Positions 25,902-34,350 are shown, counted from the stretch's first letter. The stretch is DNA of 64,000 bases from Pristimantibacillus sp052113225 (GCF_052113225.1 NZ_JBFRCT010000002.1:186001-250000), one strand, 5' to 3'. Numbers and translations are program-made. The notes: generated from the letters alone by a model not told the origin.

Positions 25902-26801
25902 CTATGTCTCCGTCATTACTCCGCCGTTTACGTGGAGCACTTGGCCCGTAACGTAGGAGGAGTCGTCAGAGGCGAGATAGATATAAGTTGGAGCCAGTTC
26001 GAATGGCTGACCGGCACGTTTCATTGGTGTTTCAAGACCAAACGTTTTGACGTATTCGGCAGAGTAGCTGGATACGATAAGCGGCGTCCAGATTGGACCG
26101 GGAGCTACGGCATTCACTCGTATGCCGCAGCTTACAAGCTGGAGCGACAAGGAGCGGGTGAAGGAGACAATTGCACCTTTCGTGGAGGAGTAATCCACAA
26201 GTAAGGGCGCACCCGCATAAGCGGTAACTGATGCCGTGCTGATAATGGAGCTTCCCGGTTTGAGATGGGGCAGGGCTGCTTTGGTTAAATAGAAATGAGG
26301 AAAAATATTTGTGCGATACGTGTCCTCCAGCTGTTCATTTGTAATGTCCAGAATACAGGATTGCGGGAATTGCACACCTTGATTGAGCACCAATATGTCA
26401 AGACAGCCATAGCACTCCAATGTCTGGCGGACAATTTCCGAGGAGAACTCAGGCTTCCTCAAATCACCTTCAATCAGCAAGCAACGGCCGCCGTATGTCT
26501 CCACCATTTGCTTCGTCGCAAGTGCGTCCTCTCTTTCGTACAGATAGGCAATCGCCACATCCGCGCCTTCTTTGGAAAAACCAATTGCAACCGCACGGCC
26601 AATCCCGCTGTCACCACCTGTAATGATGGCCACTTTACCCTTCAGCTTACCGCTGCCTTTATATTCGGGGTTATCCGAAATAGGTGTAGGATTCATTAAA
26701 TACTCGAGACCAGGCTGCTGGTCCTGATGCTGGGGCGGGAAAGTAATGGGGACTTGCTTACATTTTGTCTCCTGACTGTAATAAGGATATATCGGGATCA
26801 T
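25902..26801 (-). CDS. Short-chain dehydrogenase, general-stress YhdF-like
   Basis: This 299-residue SDR has an N-terminal tail of about 45 residues rich in Pro, Gln and Tyr (FPPQHQDQQPGLEYLMNP), typical of the YhdF/YdaD/GsP39 branch. The cofactor motif is ITGGDSGIGRAVA, the NNAG-equivalent is LNQG, and the active site is Ser in SVTAYAG with Tyr and Lys in YSSTKGAIVSF. NAD(P)-dependent oxidation or reduction of a sugar or alcohol. GGAGG precedes the ATG. Relatives in Bacillus are induced by general stress; no clear sigma-B promoter was identified here. Confidence 0.9.
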   Translation of the reverse strand: MIPIYPYYSQETKCKQVPITFPPQHQDQQPGLEYLMNPTPISDNPEYKGSGKLKGKVAIITGGDSGIGRAVAIGFSKEGADVAIAYLYEREDALATKQMVETYGGRCLLIEGDLRKPEFSSEIVRQTLECYGCLDILVLNQGVQFPQSCILDITNEQLEDTYRTNIFPHFYLTKAALPHLKPGSSIISTASVTAYAGAPLLVDYSSTKGAIVSFTRSLSLQLVSCGIRVNAVAPGPIWTPLIVSSYSAEYVKTFGLETPMKRAGQPFELAPTYIYLASDDSSYVTGQVLHVNGGVMTET

Positions 26802-26946
26802 TTTGTTCCTCCAAATAAACCAAGTTGCTACAGGATATTCACCTAATCCTTAGAAGGTGTTATGTTTGCCTATACATCCCATTGGGTATTCACATACGCT
26901 AACGCATGCATTAAATTACTTTTTTAAAAAAAGGAGTAATTTCAAA

Positions 26947-27303
26947 ATGACAAAATCGAATCGGGGATTTTTCCCTCAAGGTGGCGGATTCCCGCCGCCT
27001 CGTCCACAATGGGGCTGGCAGCCTCAACCTTGGGGGTGGCAGCCACCTCGTCCACCATGGTGGGGCTGGGGGCCGCCGCCGCGTCCGCCATGGGGAGGAC
27101 CGTGGGCTGGTCCAGGATCGGGTGGTCCATGGGGGCCTGGCGGACCAGGAGGACCTGGACAATGGCCAGGAGGACCTGGCGGAATGCCAGGAGGACCTGG
27201 CGGAATGCCAGGAGGACCTGGCGGAATGCCGGGAGGACCTGGCGGAATGCCGGGAGGACCTGGCGGAATGCCGCCAGGACCAAGGAGTAACCGAACTAAA
27301 TAA
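26947..27303 (+). CDS. Gly/Pro/Trp-rich repeat protein
   Basis: This 118-residue low-complexity protein starts at ATG 26947 with AAGGAG upstream. Residues 10-50 are rich in Pro, Trp and Gln (RPQWGWQPQPWGWQPPRPPW). The second half is Gly/Pro with five tandem PGGPGGM units and ends in a short basic tail. There is no signal peptide, membrane helix or known domain. The composition suggests a disordered structural or surface protein, possibly spore-associated, but that is inference. It is monocistronic with a hairpin at 27311-27343. Confidence 0.7.
   Translation: MTKSNRGFFPQGGGFPPPRPQWGWQPQPWGWQPPRPPWWGWGPPPRPPWGGPWAGPGSGGPWGPGGPGGPGQWPGGPGGMPGGPGGMPGGPGGMPGGPGGMPGGPGGMPPGPRSNRTK
27166..27270 (+). 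repeat. Five tandem 21-bp repeats (PGGPGGM)
   Basis: Five in-frame 21-bp units beginning CCAGGAGGACCTGGCGGAATG-like (position 27166). Only one base (CCA/CCG) varies, so the array is recently amplified or homogenised. Confidence 0.9.
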
Positions 27304-27310
27304 AACAAAT

Positions 27311-27343
27311 GAGGTTGTCCCTATGGGCAACCTCTTTCTGTTT
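27311..27343 (+). terminator. Terminator of the repeat-protein gene
   Basis: GAGGTTGTCCC pairs with GGGCAACCTC with one bulged T, loop TAT, followed by TTTCTGTTT. Confidence 0.75.
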
Positions 27344-27354
27344 GGTGTTATGAA

Positions 27355-28236
27355 CTAAACCAGCGTCTCTTTCGCGAAAGCAATCCATTCCCTTGCGGCA
27401 AATGAAAGATAGCTGTCTTTTCGCCAAATCATAGCTAGATGCCAAGGAATACTTGGATTGGTCAGCGGGATGACCCGCAGACGCTCTTGATCAAGCTCGC
27501 GGCAGATCGCTTCGGGCAGCATTGCAATACCGAGGTTAGCGGCCACCATCTCGCTGATGAAATCCCACTGTGTGCTTTTGTACACGACATTGGGCTGGAA
27601 ACCAAGCTTCTCGCATTCAGCAATAATTCGGTCATGAAGAGTGAATTCCTCATGGAACAACAGGAAGGGTTCATCTTTCAATTCATGCAGAGGAACGTCC
27701 TTGCGGTCTGCTAGTGGATGAGAAATCGGAACAATAAGCATCAAGCTTTGGCGAACGAAGCAGAAGTTGTCAAACCGTTCCTCATTTGCTGGCAGCAGAA
27801 TAACTCCGATATCCAGCTCACCTGAGCCGACATCTGCCTCGACTTTCTTAGCCCCATGCTCAAACAGCTGCATCGTGATCTTCGGATATTTCTCTCTGAA
27901 CAGCCCGATAATACGAGGGAAAAAACTGACGCCTACCATCGGAGGCAGGCCAATACGGATATGGCCAGCCTTCAGCTCCATTAATTCGGACAAGCTGGAG
28001 TTCATATTGCTGAACGACTGGACCATTTGCTGCGCTTGCGTCAACAGAATAGAGCCGGCATCGGTTAACGCAATTCTTTTCCCGGTACGCTCGAACAAGA
28101 CGACGCCAAGCTCCTCTTCGAGGTTTTTGATCATTTTGCTAATGGTCGGCTGAGTGATGTAGAGGGATTGAGCTGCCTTCGTAAAGCTTTGCAGGCGGGC
28201 AACCTCAACAAAATATTGTAAATGTCGGATATCCAT
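27355..28236 (-). CDS. LysR family regulator, CidR-like
   Basis: This 293-residue LysR protein has an N-terminal HTH (FTKAAQSLYITQPTISKMIKNLEEELGVVLFERTGK) and a periplasmic-binding-like effector domain (about 90-290). It is divergent from cidA and cidB homologues, the arrangement of Staphylococcus and Bacillus CidR (AlsR-like), which activates these genes in response to acetate or overflow metabolism. Inverted repeats with LysR spacing occur in the shared promoter region (28254-28291). Confidence 0.87.
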   Translation of the reverse strand: MDIRHLQYFVEVARLQSFTKAAQSLYITQPTISKMIKNLEEELGVVLFERTGKRIALTDAGSILLTQAQQMVQSFSNMNSSLSELMELKAGHIRIGLPPMVGVSFFPRIIGLFREKYPKITMQLFEHGAKKVEADVGSGELDIGVILLPANEERFDNFCFVRQSLMLIVPISHPLADRKDVPLHELKDEPFLLFHEEFTLHDRIIAECEKLGFQPNVVYKSTQWDFISEMVAANLGIAMLPEAICRELDQERLRVIPLTNPSIPWHLAMIWRKDSYLSFAAREWIAFAKETLV

Positions 28237-28253
28237 TCGTAAACTTCTCCTTA

Positions 28254-28291
28254 TCCATAGATAAATGGAATGAAAAACATTCTGTAAATGT
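28254..28291. promoter_or_regulatory. Candidate LysR binding region
   Basis: Two short inverted repeats, TCCAT-N6-ATGGA (28254-28269) and ACATT-N5-AATGT (28277-28291), are about 23 bases apart centre to centre, near the two-turn spacing usual for LysR sites. Confidence 0.4.
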
Positions 28292-28345
28292 ATTTTACCT
28301 ATGATAATGGCTGCTGTACACTTCCATTAAAGGGAGTTGGCTGTT

Positions 28346-28717
28346 ATGCGTTTCTTATCGAAAATCAGCATTCAAATTTTGTTCTTTATTGTATTCTCAT
28401 GGATCATGAACCAGTTTGTCTTATGGCTTCACATTCCAGTCCCTGGAAGTATTCTAGGCATGATCCTGTTATTTGGGCTGCTGCAAATGAAGATTATTCC
28501 CCGCAAATATATAGAATCCGGCTCGGATTGGCTCATCGCTACAATGCTGCTCTTTTTTATCCCGCCAGCCGTTGGAATAATAGGGTACCGTCAGCTCATC
28601 CTTAATGAAGGTGTACAAATTGCTTTGGTTATTGGATTAGGGACAATCATCGTCATGCTGTGCAGCGGGTTGGTTGCTCAGCAGGTTGCCAAGCGGAAGG
28701 AGGGCTCGCGGTTATGA
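28346..28717 (+). CDS. cidA: CidA/LrgA family holin-like protein
   Basis: This 123-residue protein has four membrane helices and the family motif HIPVPGSILGMILLFGLL, with FFIPPAVGII further on. It acts as a holin-like membrane pore that modulates murein hydrolase export or export of overflow metabolites. The ATG at 28346 has GGGAG 9 bases upstream; a TTG nine bases earlier is less likely. The stop overlaps the next start (ATGA). Regulated by the divergent LysR gene. Confidence 0.85.
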   Translation: MRFLSKISIQILFFIVFSWIMNQFVLWLHIPVPGSILGMILLFGLLQMKIIPRKYIESGSDWLIATMLLFFIPPAVGIIGYRQLILNEGVQIALVIGLGTIIVMLCSGLVAQQVAKRKEGSRL

Positions 28718-29388
28718 TAATTGCAGCAGCAAGCCTTCTTATTACGATTATTGTGTATGTAGCTGCCAAAAGGATTTATAAGCAAAAAAACCATATGCTC
28801 TTATCACCAATTATACTTACNCCAGTCGTGCTGATCATACTGCTGACAGTCACGAGAACCAGTTATGATGATTATAATGCCGGTGCACATTGGCTGTCCG
28901 ATATGTTAGGCCCGGCGACAATAGCTTTTGCTATTCCACTGTCGAAACATTATGATCTGATAAAGAAACATGCCGCTCAAATTATCGTGAGTGTATTATC
29001 GGGATCTGCGACGGCAGTTGCATCCTCCTTGTGGCTCGCAAAGGGATTAGGTCTCAATGAGAAAATAACATACAGCCTGATTCCTCATTCTGCCACAACA
29101 CCGATTGCTATGAATGTATCGCAGTCGATTGGAGGTATTCCGACGATTACGGCTGTTGCGGTTATGATTACGGGCATTTTCGGCTCCTTAATTGGTCCGC
29201 CATTGATACGTTTGTTCCGGATCCGTAATGCTGTTGCACAAGGTGTGCTGCTTGGCACAAGTGCACATGGAGCGGGTACATCCAAGGCATTTGAGCTGGG
29301 GAGTATTTCCGGTACTGTATCCAGTGTGTCCATGATATTGGCAGCCGTTATAACGCTATTCTTGACGCCGCTTGTACTGGGGCATTAA
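28714..29388 (+). CDS. cidB: CidB/LrgB family membrane protein
   Basis: This 224-residue membrane protein has the LrgB family blocks (YNAGAHWLSDMLGPATIAFA, PHSATTPIAMNVSQSIGG, GTSAHGAGTSKAFE). It is the partner of the CidA-like protein, whose stop it overlaps by four bases (ATGA), so the pair is translationally coupled. The ambiguous base at 28821 leaves one residue (about 36) undetermined but does not break the frame. Confidence 0.88.
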   Translation: MIIAAASLLITIIVYVAAKRIYKQKNHMLLSPIILXPVVLIILLTVTRTSYDDYNAGAHWLSDMLGPATIAFAIPLSKHYDLIKKHAAQIIVSVLSGSATAVASSLWLAKGLGLNEKITYSLIPHSATTPIAMNVSQSIGGIPTITAVAVMITGIFGSLIGPPLIRLFRIRNAVAQGVLLGTSAHGAGTSKAFELGSISGTVSSVSMILAAVITLFLTPLVLGH

Positions 29389-29424
29389 CGCTGCTATTGT
29401 AAACATCCGAGAGGGAGGGTTCGC

Positions 29425-30321
29425 GTGCAAAAATTATCTAAACAACAGACCGTTTTTCTTATTATATTTTTGGTTATGGTCTGGGGTATTAATTGGCCAT
29501 TATCCAAATATGCGTTAGATTTTATGCCGCCTGTGTTGTTCTCGGGAGTCCGAACATTACTGGGTGGCTTACTTCTCCTAGTTGCGGCGATTCCAAGATA
29601 CCGCCGTTTGCGATTTAAGGAAACATGGTTTATTTATGTCATATCTGCTATTGTCAATGTCGTATTGTACTACGGTCTGCAAACCATTGGTATTCAATAT
29701 TTGCCTGCCGGATTGTTCTCGGCGATCGTATTCTTGCAGCCGGTTCTTGTAGGTATTTTCTCTTGGTTATGGCTCGGTGAGCTTATGAACGGGTTGAAGG
29801 TTACGGGCCTTGTACTGGGGTTTGCTGGTGTGGGGATTATATCCAGTGGAGCGAGCGGCGCATCCGGCCATATCTCGATTGCAGGTGTTCTGCTGGCACT
29901 TGGATCAGCGCTCAGCTGGGCGCTTGGCACCATTTATGTGAAGAAGTCCAGTGCTAAGGTAGACCATATATGGTTAGTTACTTTGCAGTTAATGATCGGC
30001 GGTTTATTCATGACGGGGCTTGGTTCTGTGACAGAAAGCTGGTCGGATGTGAAATGGAGCGGCGGGTTTATCGTCAGCCTGTTATTTATTTCGATCTTTG
30101 TTATTGCACTCGGCTGGCTGGTCTTCTACAAGCTGATGGATTCAGGTGAAGCGAGCAAGGTAGCTTCTTATACATTTCTGATTCCTCTTGTGGCAATCTT
30201 GATCGGAACGATATTCCTTCATGAACCGTTTACCTTTACCCTTTTGATCGGGCTTGTATTCGTGCTTTTCAGTATTTACATGGTGAATCGACCACGCCCT
30301 CTGCAAAGTTCCTCTATATAG
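29425..30321 (+). CDS. EamA/DMT family transporter
   Basis: This 298-residue protein has ten predicted helices and two EamA repeats (GINWPLSKYALDFMPPVLFSG in the first, LGTIYVKKSSAKVDHI in the second). GTG start with GAGGGAGGG upstream. It is 36 bases after cidB and may share its transcript. Probably an exporter of amino acids or metabolites. A symmetrical terminator follows. Confidence 0.86.
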   Translation: MQKLSKQQTVFLIIFLVMVWGINWPLSKYALDFMPPVLFSGVRTLLGGLLLLVAAIPRYRRLRFKETWFIYVISAIVNVVLYYGLQTIGIQYLPAGLFSAIVFLQPVLVGIFSWLWLGELMNGLKVTGLVLGFAGVGIISSGASGASGHISIAGVLLALGSALSWALGTIYVKKSSAKVDHIWLVTLQLMIGGLFMTGLGSVTESWSDVKWSGGFIVSLLFISIFVIALGWLVFYKLMDSGEASKVASYTFLIPLVAILIGTIFLHEPFTFTLLIGLVFVLFSIYMVNRPRPLQSSSI

Positions 30322-30340
30322 AACACCTAATAGAACACCT

Positions 30341-30377
30341 AACAAATAAAACCGCCACCCAGGCGGTTTTATTTGTT
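30341..30377. terminator. Bidirectional terminator between DMT and XRE genes
   Basis: 16-bp stem AACAAATAAAACCGCC with its complement and a 5-base loop. It overlaps the stop codon of the XRE gene. Confidence 0.85.
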
Positions 30378-31064
30378 CATTTGGATAAATTGATGATCAT
30401 GAATATCCAGCATTTCATAGGCTTTGCCGACCATATCCCGGTCCTTCTCGAATAGATGAGTCGCTTTATCGTATATCCCGCTGAATTTCGCTACATGATT
30501 TAATTGCTCAACCATAAACTCTGAATTGCATAGGACAATAACCTTCTTGCTGTAAGCTGTAAGCTCTTGCTGGAACTGTACAGCCCTCTCTGCAACCTCA
30601 GGTGAGTAGACAACAGGCTGGCCATCAGAAGTGATCATGCCGCGATGATCAACCAAAACATCGAGTTCATCTTTACCGAAAGCTGAACAAATTCCAAGGA
30701 CGATGGAGGACATGTATTCAACATCCTGCTTGCCGGAAGCTAGTCCATTGACCTGGAAGGAGAGTAGTTTCTTGTCCGGATCAACCGTATATTGAACTCT
30801 ATCTTTAAATGGGATTATAAATTCTTTAGGTTGATAGGCTTGAGTAAGAGAGAAGCGCTCAGTTGAGAACAGATAGGCTACTGTAATTTGGAGCGCGGCG
30901 GCTATTTTCTCAATGTTCACAATACTGACATTCCGCTCACCGCGTTCAACTCCGCTTATGTAACTCCGATCCAATCCTGCGCGATAGGCGAGATGCTCTT
31001 GCGACATGCCGCTCCGGGCCCGTAACTCTTTAATTCGTTGTCCAAACTCGAGGCGAATATCCAT
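30369..31064 (-). CDS. XRE-family regulator with a C-terminal sensor-like domain
   Basis: This 231-residue protein has an N-terminal XRE HTH (about 8-62; SGMSQEHLAYRAGLDRSYIS, GERNVSIVNIEKIAAALQI). The remaining 160 residues form a domain with alternating hydrophobic strands and helices (ELDVLVDHRGMI, KKVIVLCNSEFMVEQL) that resembles a STAS/SpoIIAA-like fold. This reading is inference from pattern only. GGAGG precedes the ATG. It is divergent from an alpha/beta-hydrolase-like protein lacking catalytic residues. The two genes may form a sensor-regulator pair. Confidence 0.8.
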   Translation of the reverse strand: MDIRLEFGQRIKELRARSGMSQEHLAYRAGLDRSYISGVERGERNVSIVNIEKIAAALQITVAYLFSTERFSLTQAYQPKEFIIPFKDRVQYTVDPDKKLLSFQVNGLASGKQDVEYMSSIVLGICSAFGKDELDVLVDHRGMITSDGQPVVYSPEVAERAVQFQQELTAYSKKVIVLCNSEFMVEQLNHVAKFSGIYDKATHLFEKDRDMVGKAYEMLDIHDHQFIQMNK

Positions 31065-31198
31065 AACCAGGACCTCCAGAATCTAGTAGTCTATTTTGAG
31101 ATTATCTGCTATGTGACTTAAAGTCAACAGACGTATAGGGAGAATCGAGATATCATAGAGTGAGGTTCATATGAAGTTCATAATCGTAGGAGGATTTT

Positions 31199-32095
31199 AT
31201 GCCACTTATCCAAGTGCGAGAGATCTCGATTAACTATCAGATCTATAATGCCAATTCTAAGATGGAAACCATTGTATTTATACATGATTTGGGACATAAC
31301 CAGGATATTTGGGAGCCAATCCTTCCTTTTATTCAGCAGCATTATCGGGTTGTTGTACTCGATCTGCGCGGACATGGCCGCACAGAGAGAGGTACAGAGC
31401 TGCTTAGCTGGGATTTATTTATACAAGATCTGTTCCAGTTCATTATCAAAGTAGAGCTGGGTGCTGTTCATCTGATGGGCCATGGCTTTGGTGCCACATT
31501 GGCGGTTAAGTTCAGCCTCCAGCATGCTGATCTGGTGAAAAGTCTTGTCTTACTTGCAGTTCCTGCCTTTTTGCCAAGGGAAACGGTCGATTCGGTCATC
31601 CAAAGCCGCAAGCAACTGACGAGTAATGGGGATATGCTTACACTTGCGGAAAGTATGGTGCAGGGGATTTCGAAGCTGCCACCAGACAGCTCATTATTTA
31701 AGAAGATGGTAACGGCCTATATGACAGTCCAGCCGGAGACGTATTTTGAAGCTCTTGAATTGTATGCAGGAGCCGGGACGAATGAGGATTTTGCCTCACT
31801 CTCTCATCCTACACTAGCCTTGGTTGGTGCCGATGATTCCATCTATTTATCGTCAACTGCTTTATCATCGCAGCTTCTGATGCATTCGTCTGTAATCGTT
31901 GTTCCTGAAGCAACGAATACGTTGTTTATCGATCAGCCTCAATTCGTATCTGATAAGGTCTATGATTTTATCCAGAATCCTTCAGAGGTACTGACGGATT
32001 ACGCATCCTTTGAATGTCATGTAGCGAAGTATGTAATGCAATACTTTAATGATGCCTTTGAAAAGGTGTTAACGAAAAAGGCGGTACAGGTTTAA
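31199..32095 (+). CDS. Alpha/beta-hydrolase-fold protein lacking its catalytic triad
   Basis: This 298-residue alpha/beta-hydrolase has the usual blocks (VFIHDLGHNQDIWEP, VVLDLRGHGRT). The nucleophile elbow reads G94-H95-G96-F97-G98, with Gly where Ser should be (codon GGC at 31484-31486, one base from AGC). The histidine position (VPEATN, Asn240, where relatives have GH) is also changed, while an acid (ADD, 212-213) remains. It is therefore probably not an esterase but a binding protein. AGGAGG precedes the ATG. It is divergent from the XRE gene. Unlike RsbQ or KAI2, which keep the triad, this looks like a true pseudoenzyme. Confidence 0.82.
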   Translation: MPLIQVREISINYQIYNANSKMETIVFIHDLGHNQDIWEPILPFIQQHYRVVVLDLRGHGRTERGTELLSWDLFIQDLFQFIIKVELGAVHLMGHGFGATLAVKFSLQHADLVKSLVLLAVPAFLPRETVDSVIQSRKQLTSNGDMLTLAESMVQGISKLPPDSSLFKKMVTAYMTVQPETYFEALELYAGAGTNEDFASLSHPTLALVGADDSIYLSSTALSSQLLMHSSVIVVPEATNTLFIDQPQFVSDKVYDFIQNPSEVLTDYASFECHVAKYVMQYFNDAFEKVLTKKAVQV

Positions 32096-32117
32096 CACCT
32101 GTATCGCCTTTTTTTAT
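32075..32117 (+). terminator. Terminator of the hydrolase-like gene
   Basis: AAAAAGGCG-G-TACAGGT pairs with ACCTGTA-T-CGCCTTTTT; the stop codon lies in the loop and a T run follows. Confidence 0.88.
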
Positions 32118-32121
32118 AGAA

Positions 32122-32153
32122 CAGTCCCAGAAGCAGAGATGCTTCTGGGACTG
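32122..32153. terminator. Second strong hairpin downstream
   Basis: Perfect 14-bp stem CAGTCCCAGAAGCA with its complement and loop GAGA. It has only a weak T-rich tail, so it may act as a backup terminator or RNA end-stabiliser. Confidence 0.6.
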
Positions 32154-32185
32154 ATTATTATTTTATCCCTATTATTTTAACTATG

Positions 32186-32210
32186 CTTAACAATGTGCGA
32201 CATCGTTAAG
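32186..32210. repeat. Palindromic intergenic repeat, copy 2
   Basis: CTTAACAATGT, GCG, ACATCGTTAAG. One base differs from the perfect arm. It matches the copy at 10931-10955, including the preceding ATG trinucleotide. Confidence 0.55.
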
Positions 32211-32311
32211 GAGAACCAGCGTAATAGCCTTAGACAATATAAGGAAGTATTTGACAAAATGGCGCATTCTGTTGTAAAAATATACTAATACAATTTTATA
32301 CCAAATTGCGA

Positions 32312-32577
32312 TGATGAAGAGAGTAAGCATAACGAATACTCCAGAGAGCTGATGGATGGTGCGAATCAGTGCAGGGATTATGCCGAAGTGGGCTTCTGAG
32401 CATCCAAACCGAAAGCTAGTCGAGTAGGCTTTGGCGAAAGTCTCGTCGTTACAAGAGACGCGTATTCAAACCGCTATTAGGTTTCGATACGTTAAAGTGA
32501 GTCCGAATCAACATTCGGGCTAATTAAGGTGGTATCACGGGGTTTCTCGTCCTTTTCAGGACGGGAGCCCCTTTTTT
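32312..32577 (+). ncRNA. T-box riboswitch, tryptophan type
   Basis: The leader of trpS has a long stem I region with GATGGTGCGAATC, a candidate specifier TGG at 32389-32391, the T-box core TTAAGGTGGTATCACG (32524-32539), and an intrinsic terminator (GGGG..TCGTCCT with AGGACGGGAGCCCC, then TTTTTT, 32539-32577). Uncharged tRNA-Trp pairing with the core would favour the antiterminator and raise trpS expression. The specifier position is inferred from the gene downstream, not from a folded model. A -35-like TTGACA is at 32251-32256. Confidence 0.88.
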
Positions 32578-32604
32578 ATTTAGATCGAGGAGGGATAGGA
32601 TAAC

Positions 32605-33606
32605 GTGAGCGACAAGATCGTATTAACAGGAATTAAACCAACAGGGCAAGTCCATGTAGGAAACTACATTGCCGCAATCAAGCCTGCTTTGCAGATTGCC
32701 CAGAATAGCGATTGTACCGCTTTATATTTTGTAGCGGACTATCATGGACTTACGTTCATTCAAGAGAGTGAGCAATTTAATGAATTATCATACGGGATTG
32801 CCGCGACATGGCTGGCATTAGGTCTGAATCCGGAGAAAGTTATTTTTTATAGACAGTCGGATGTGCCGGAAATCTTCGAGCTTAGCTGGATCCTATCCTG
32901 CCTTGCACCAAAAGGACTGATGAATCGTGCTCATGCCTATAAAGCTGTCGTTGATAAAAACGAACAACTGGGACTCGATATGGACACTGGCGTTAATTTG
33001 GGGTTGTTCACGTATCCGATTTTGATGGCGGCGGATATTTTGCTCTTCCAAACCGATGTAGTGCCGGTCGGCAAGGATCAGATCCAACATGTAGAGATCG
33101 CGCGAGATCTTGCAGAAGCTTTTAACAGAAATTATGGAGACACTCTTAAATTACCTAACTATATCGTTGATGATCAAACAGCGGTTATCCCAGGATTGGA
33201 CGGCCGGAAAATGAGCAAAAGCTACAACAATACAATCCCGCTGTTCGAATCGGCCGCGAATCTGAAGAAATTGATCAGCAGAATCAAAACAGATTCAACC
33301 GCTCCACACGAGCCTAAAGATCCTGATTCGTCGAATATTTTCTTGTTGTACAAAGAGTTTGCATTAGCGGCTCAAGTAGAAGAGTTAAGAGACAAATTCC
33401 ATAGCGGTATCAGTTGGGGAGATGCCAAGCAAGAATTGTACCAGGTCATGAACGCGTACTTGGAGCAGCCGCGGGAAAAGTACCATAAGCTAATGGCTTC
33501 TCGAAATGAGATTGACGAGATACTGAGTGCAGGAGCCAAGAAGGCAAGAGCGATGGCTCAGCCATTGCTGGAGCGGGTTAAACTAAGGATTGGGCGGTAT
33601 AGATAA
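32605..33606 (+). CDS. trpS: Tryptophanyl-tRNA synthetase
   Basis: This 333-residue class I synthetase has the N-terminal GIKPTGQVHVGNY (HVGN is the HIGH motif, about 16-19) and KMSKS in LDGRKMSKSYNNT. It also has MAADILLFQTDVVPVGKDQ, characteristic of TrpRS. It charges tRNA-Trp. Start GTG with GAGGAGGG upstream. Regulated by the T-box directly before it, and closed by a terminator at 33678-33709. Confidence 0.96.
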   Translation: MSDKIVLTGIKPTGQVHVGNYIAAIKPALQIAQNSDCTALYFVADYHGLTFIQESEQFNELSYGIAATWLALGLNPEKVIFYRQSDVPEIFELSWILSCLAPKGLMNRAHAYKAVVDKNEQLGLDMDTGVNLGLFTYPILMAADILLFQTDVVPVGKDQIQHVEIARDLAEAFNRNYGDTLKLPNYIVDDQTAVIPGLDGRKMSKSYNNTIPLFESAANLKKLISRIKTDSTAPHEPKDPDSSNIFLLYKEFALAAQVEELRDKFHSGISWGDAKQELYQVMNAYLEQPREKYHKLMASRNEIDEILSAGAKKARAMAQPLLERVKLRIGRYR

Positions 33607-33677
33607 AAATATGGTTAAATCTCGCTTCTGTATCGGGCGATTATTAAGCAGCAGTGAGGATAAAGCTTCTAATATAG

Positions 33678-33709
33678 AAAGTGCCTCCTATTCGAGAGGC
33701 ACTTTTTTT
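33678..33709 (+). terminator. Terminator of trpS
   Basis: Perfect 10-bp stem AAAGTGCCTC with its complement and an 8-base loop, then T residues. Confidence 0.88.
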
Positions 33710-33795
33710 ATCTGTAAAATAGAATTGAGGTGAGAGAAGCAACATTTTATTTCGTTATATAGAGTGTTAGTTTTACATATAAAGGAGGACCGTAA

Positions 33796-34350
33796 TTGAG
33801 ATCGAATGAGGATAACTTTATCCAGCGGCTGCAGCGTAAAAAAGAAGATGCACTAGAATTCATTATTGATAAATACTTACCGCTTATAAAAGGGGTAACC
33901 TATAAAGTTCTTTCCCCTTTGGATAACGATGGAATGATAGAGGAATGTATCAACGATATTTTTCTTTCTATATGGAATAATTCGAGTAAATTTGATGGAG
34001 ACTCCACTGATTTTAAAAAATGGATTTGTGCGGTTGCTAAGTTTAAAGCTATCGATTACTACAGACGGGCCAGTAAGAAAGTGGAGTTTACCTCAACGGA
34101 TGTGGAGCTCCAGCATGGGATGTCGGCAGAAGATGAACTTATTGTGAGCGAAAATAAAAAAGAGCTTATCCAACTCATTAATTTGTTAGAGCCGCTTGAT
34201 CGGAATATCTTTGTTATGAAATTTTTTCTGGGTTTAAAGACGGACGATATATCCAGCAAACTTGGTCTGACCAGAGCCTCGATAGACAATCGAATCTATA
34301 GAGGGAAGAAGAAACTTTATAACAAGGTAAATCCTGGAGGTCAATTATGA
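33796..34350 (+). CDS. ECF-type RNA polymerase sigma factor
   Basis: This 184-residue sigma-70 family protein has region 2 (about 22-95; ECINDIFLSIWNNSSKFDG, TDFKKWICAVAKFKAIDYYRR) and region 4 (about 125-180; LEPLDRNIFVMKFFLGLKTDDISSKLGLTRASIDNRIYRGKKKL), with no region 3, so ECF. TTG start with AAAGGAGG 8 bases upstream. The stop overlaps the anti-sigma start by four bases (ATGA). Likely activated by a cell-surface signal. Confidence 0.9.
   Translation: MRSNEDNFIQRLQRKKEDALEFIIDKYLPLIKGVTYKVLSPLDNDGMIEECINDIFLSIWNNSSKFDGDSTDFKKWICAVAKFKAIDYYRRASKKVEFTSTDVELQHGMSAEDELIVSENKKELIQLINLLEPLDRNIFVMKFFLGLKTDDISSKLGLTRASIDNRIYRGKKKLYNKVNPGGQL

Noticed and set aside
27166..27270. Short regular repeats that could suggest a CRISPR array
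   Set aside because: Units are contiguous 21-mers with no spacers and lie in frame within a gene.
27024..27308. Minus-strand frame with a collagen-like Gly-Pro-Pro pattern
   Set aside because: It is the reverse reading of the PGGPGGM repeats. The plus strand has the ribosome site, start and terminator.
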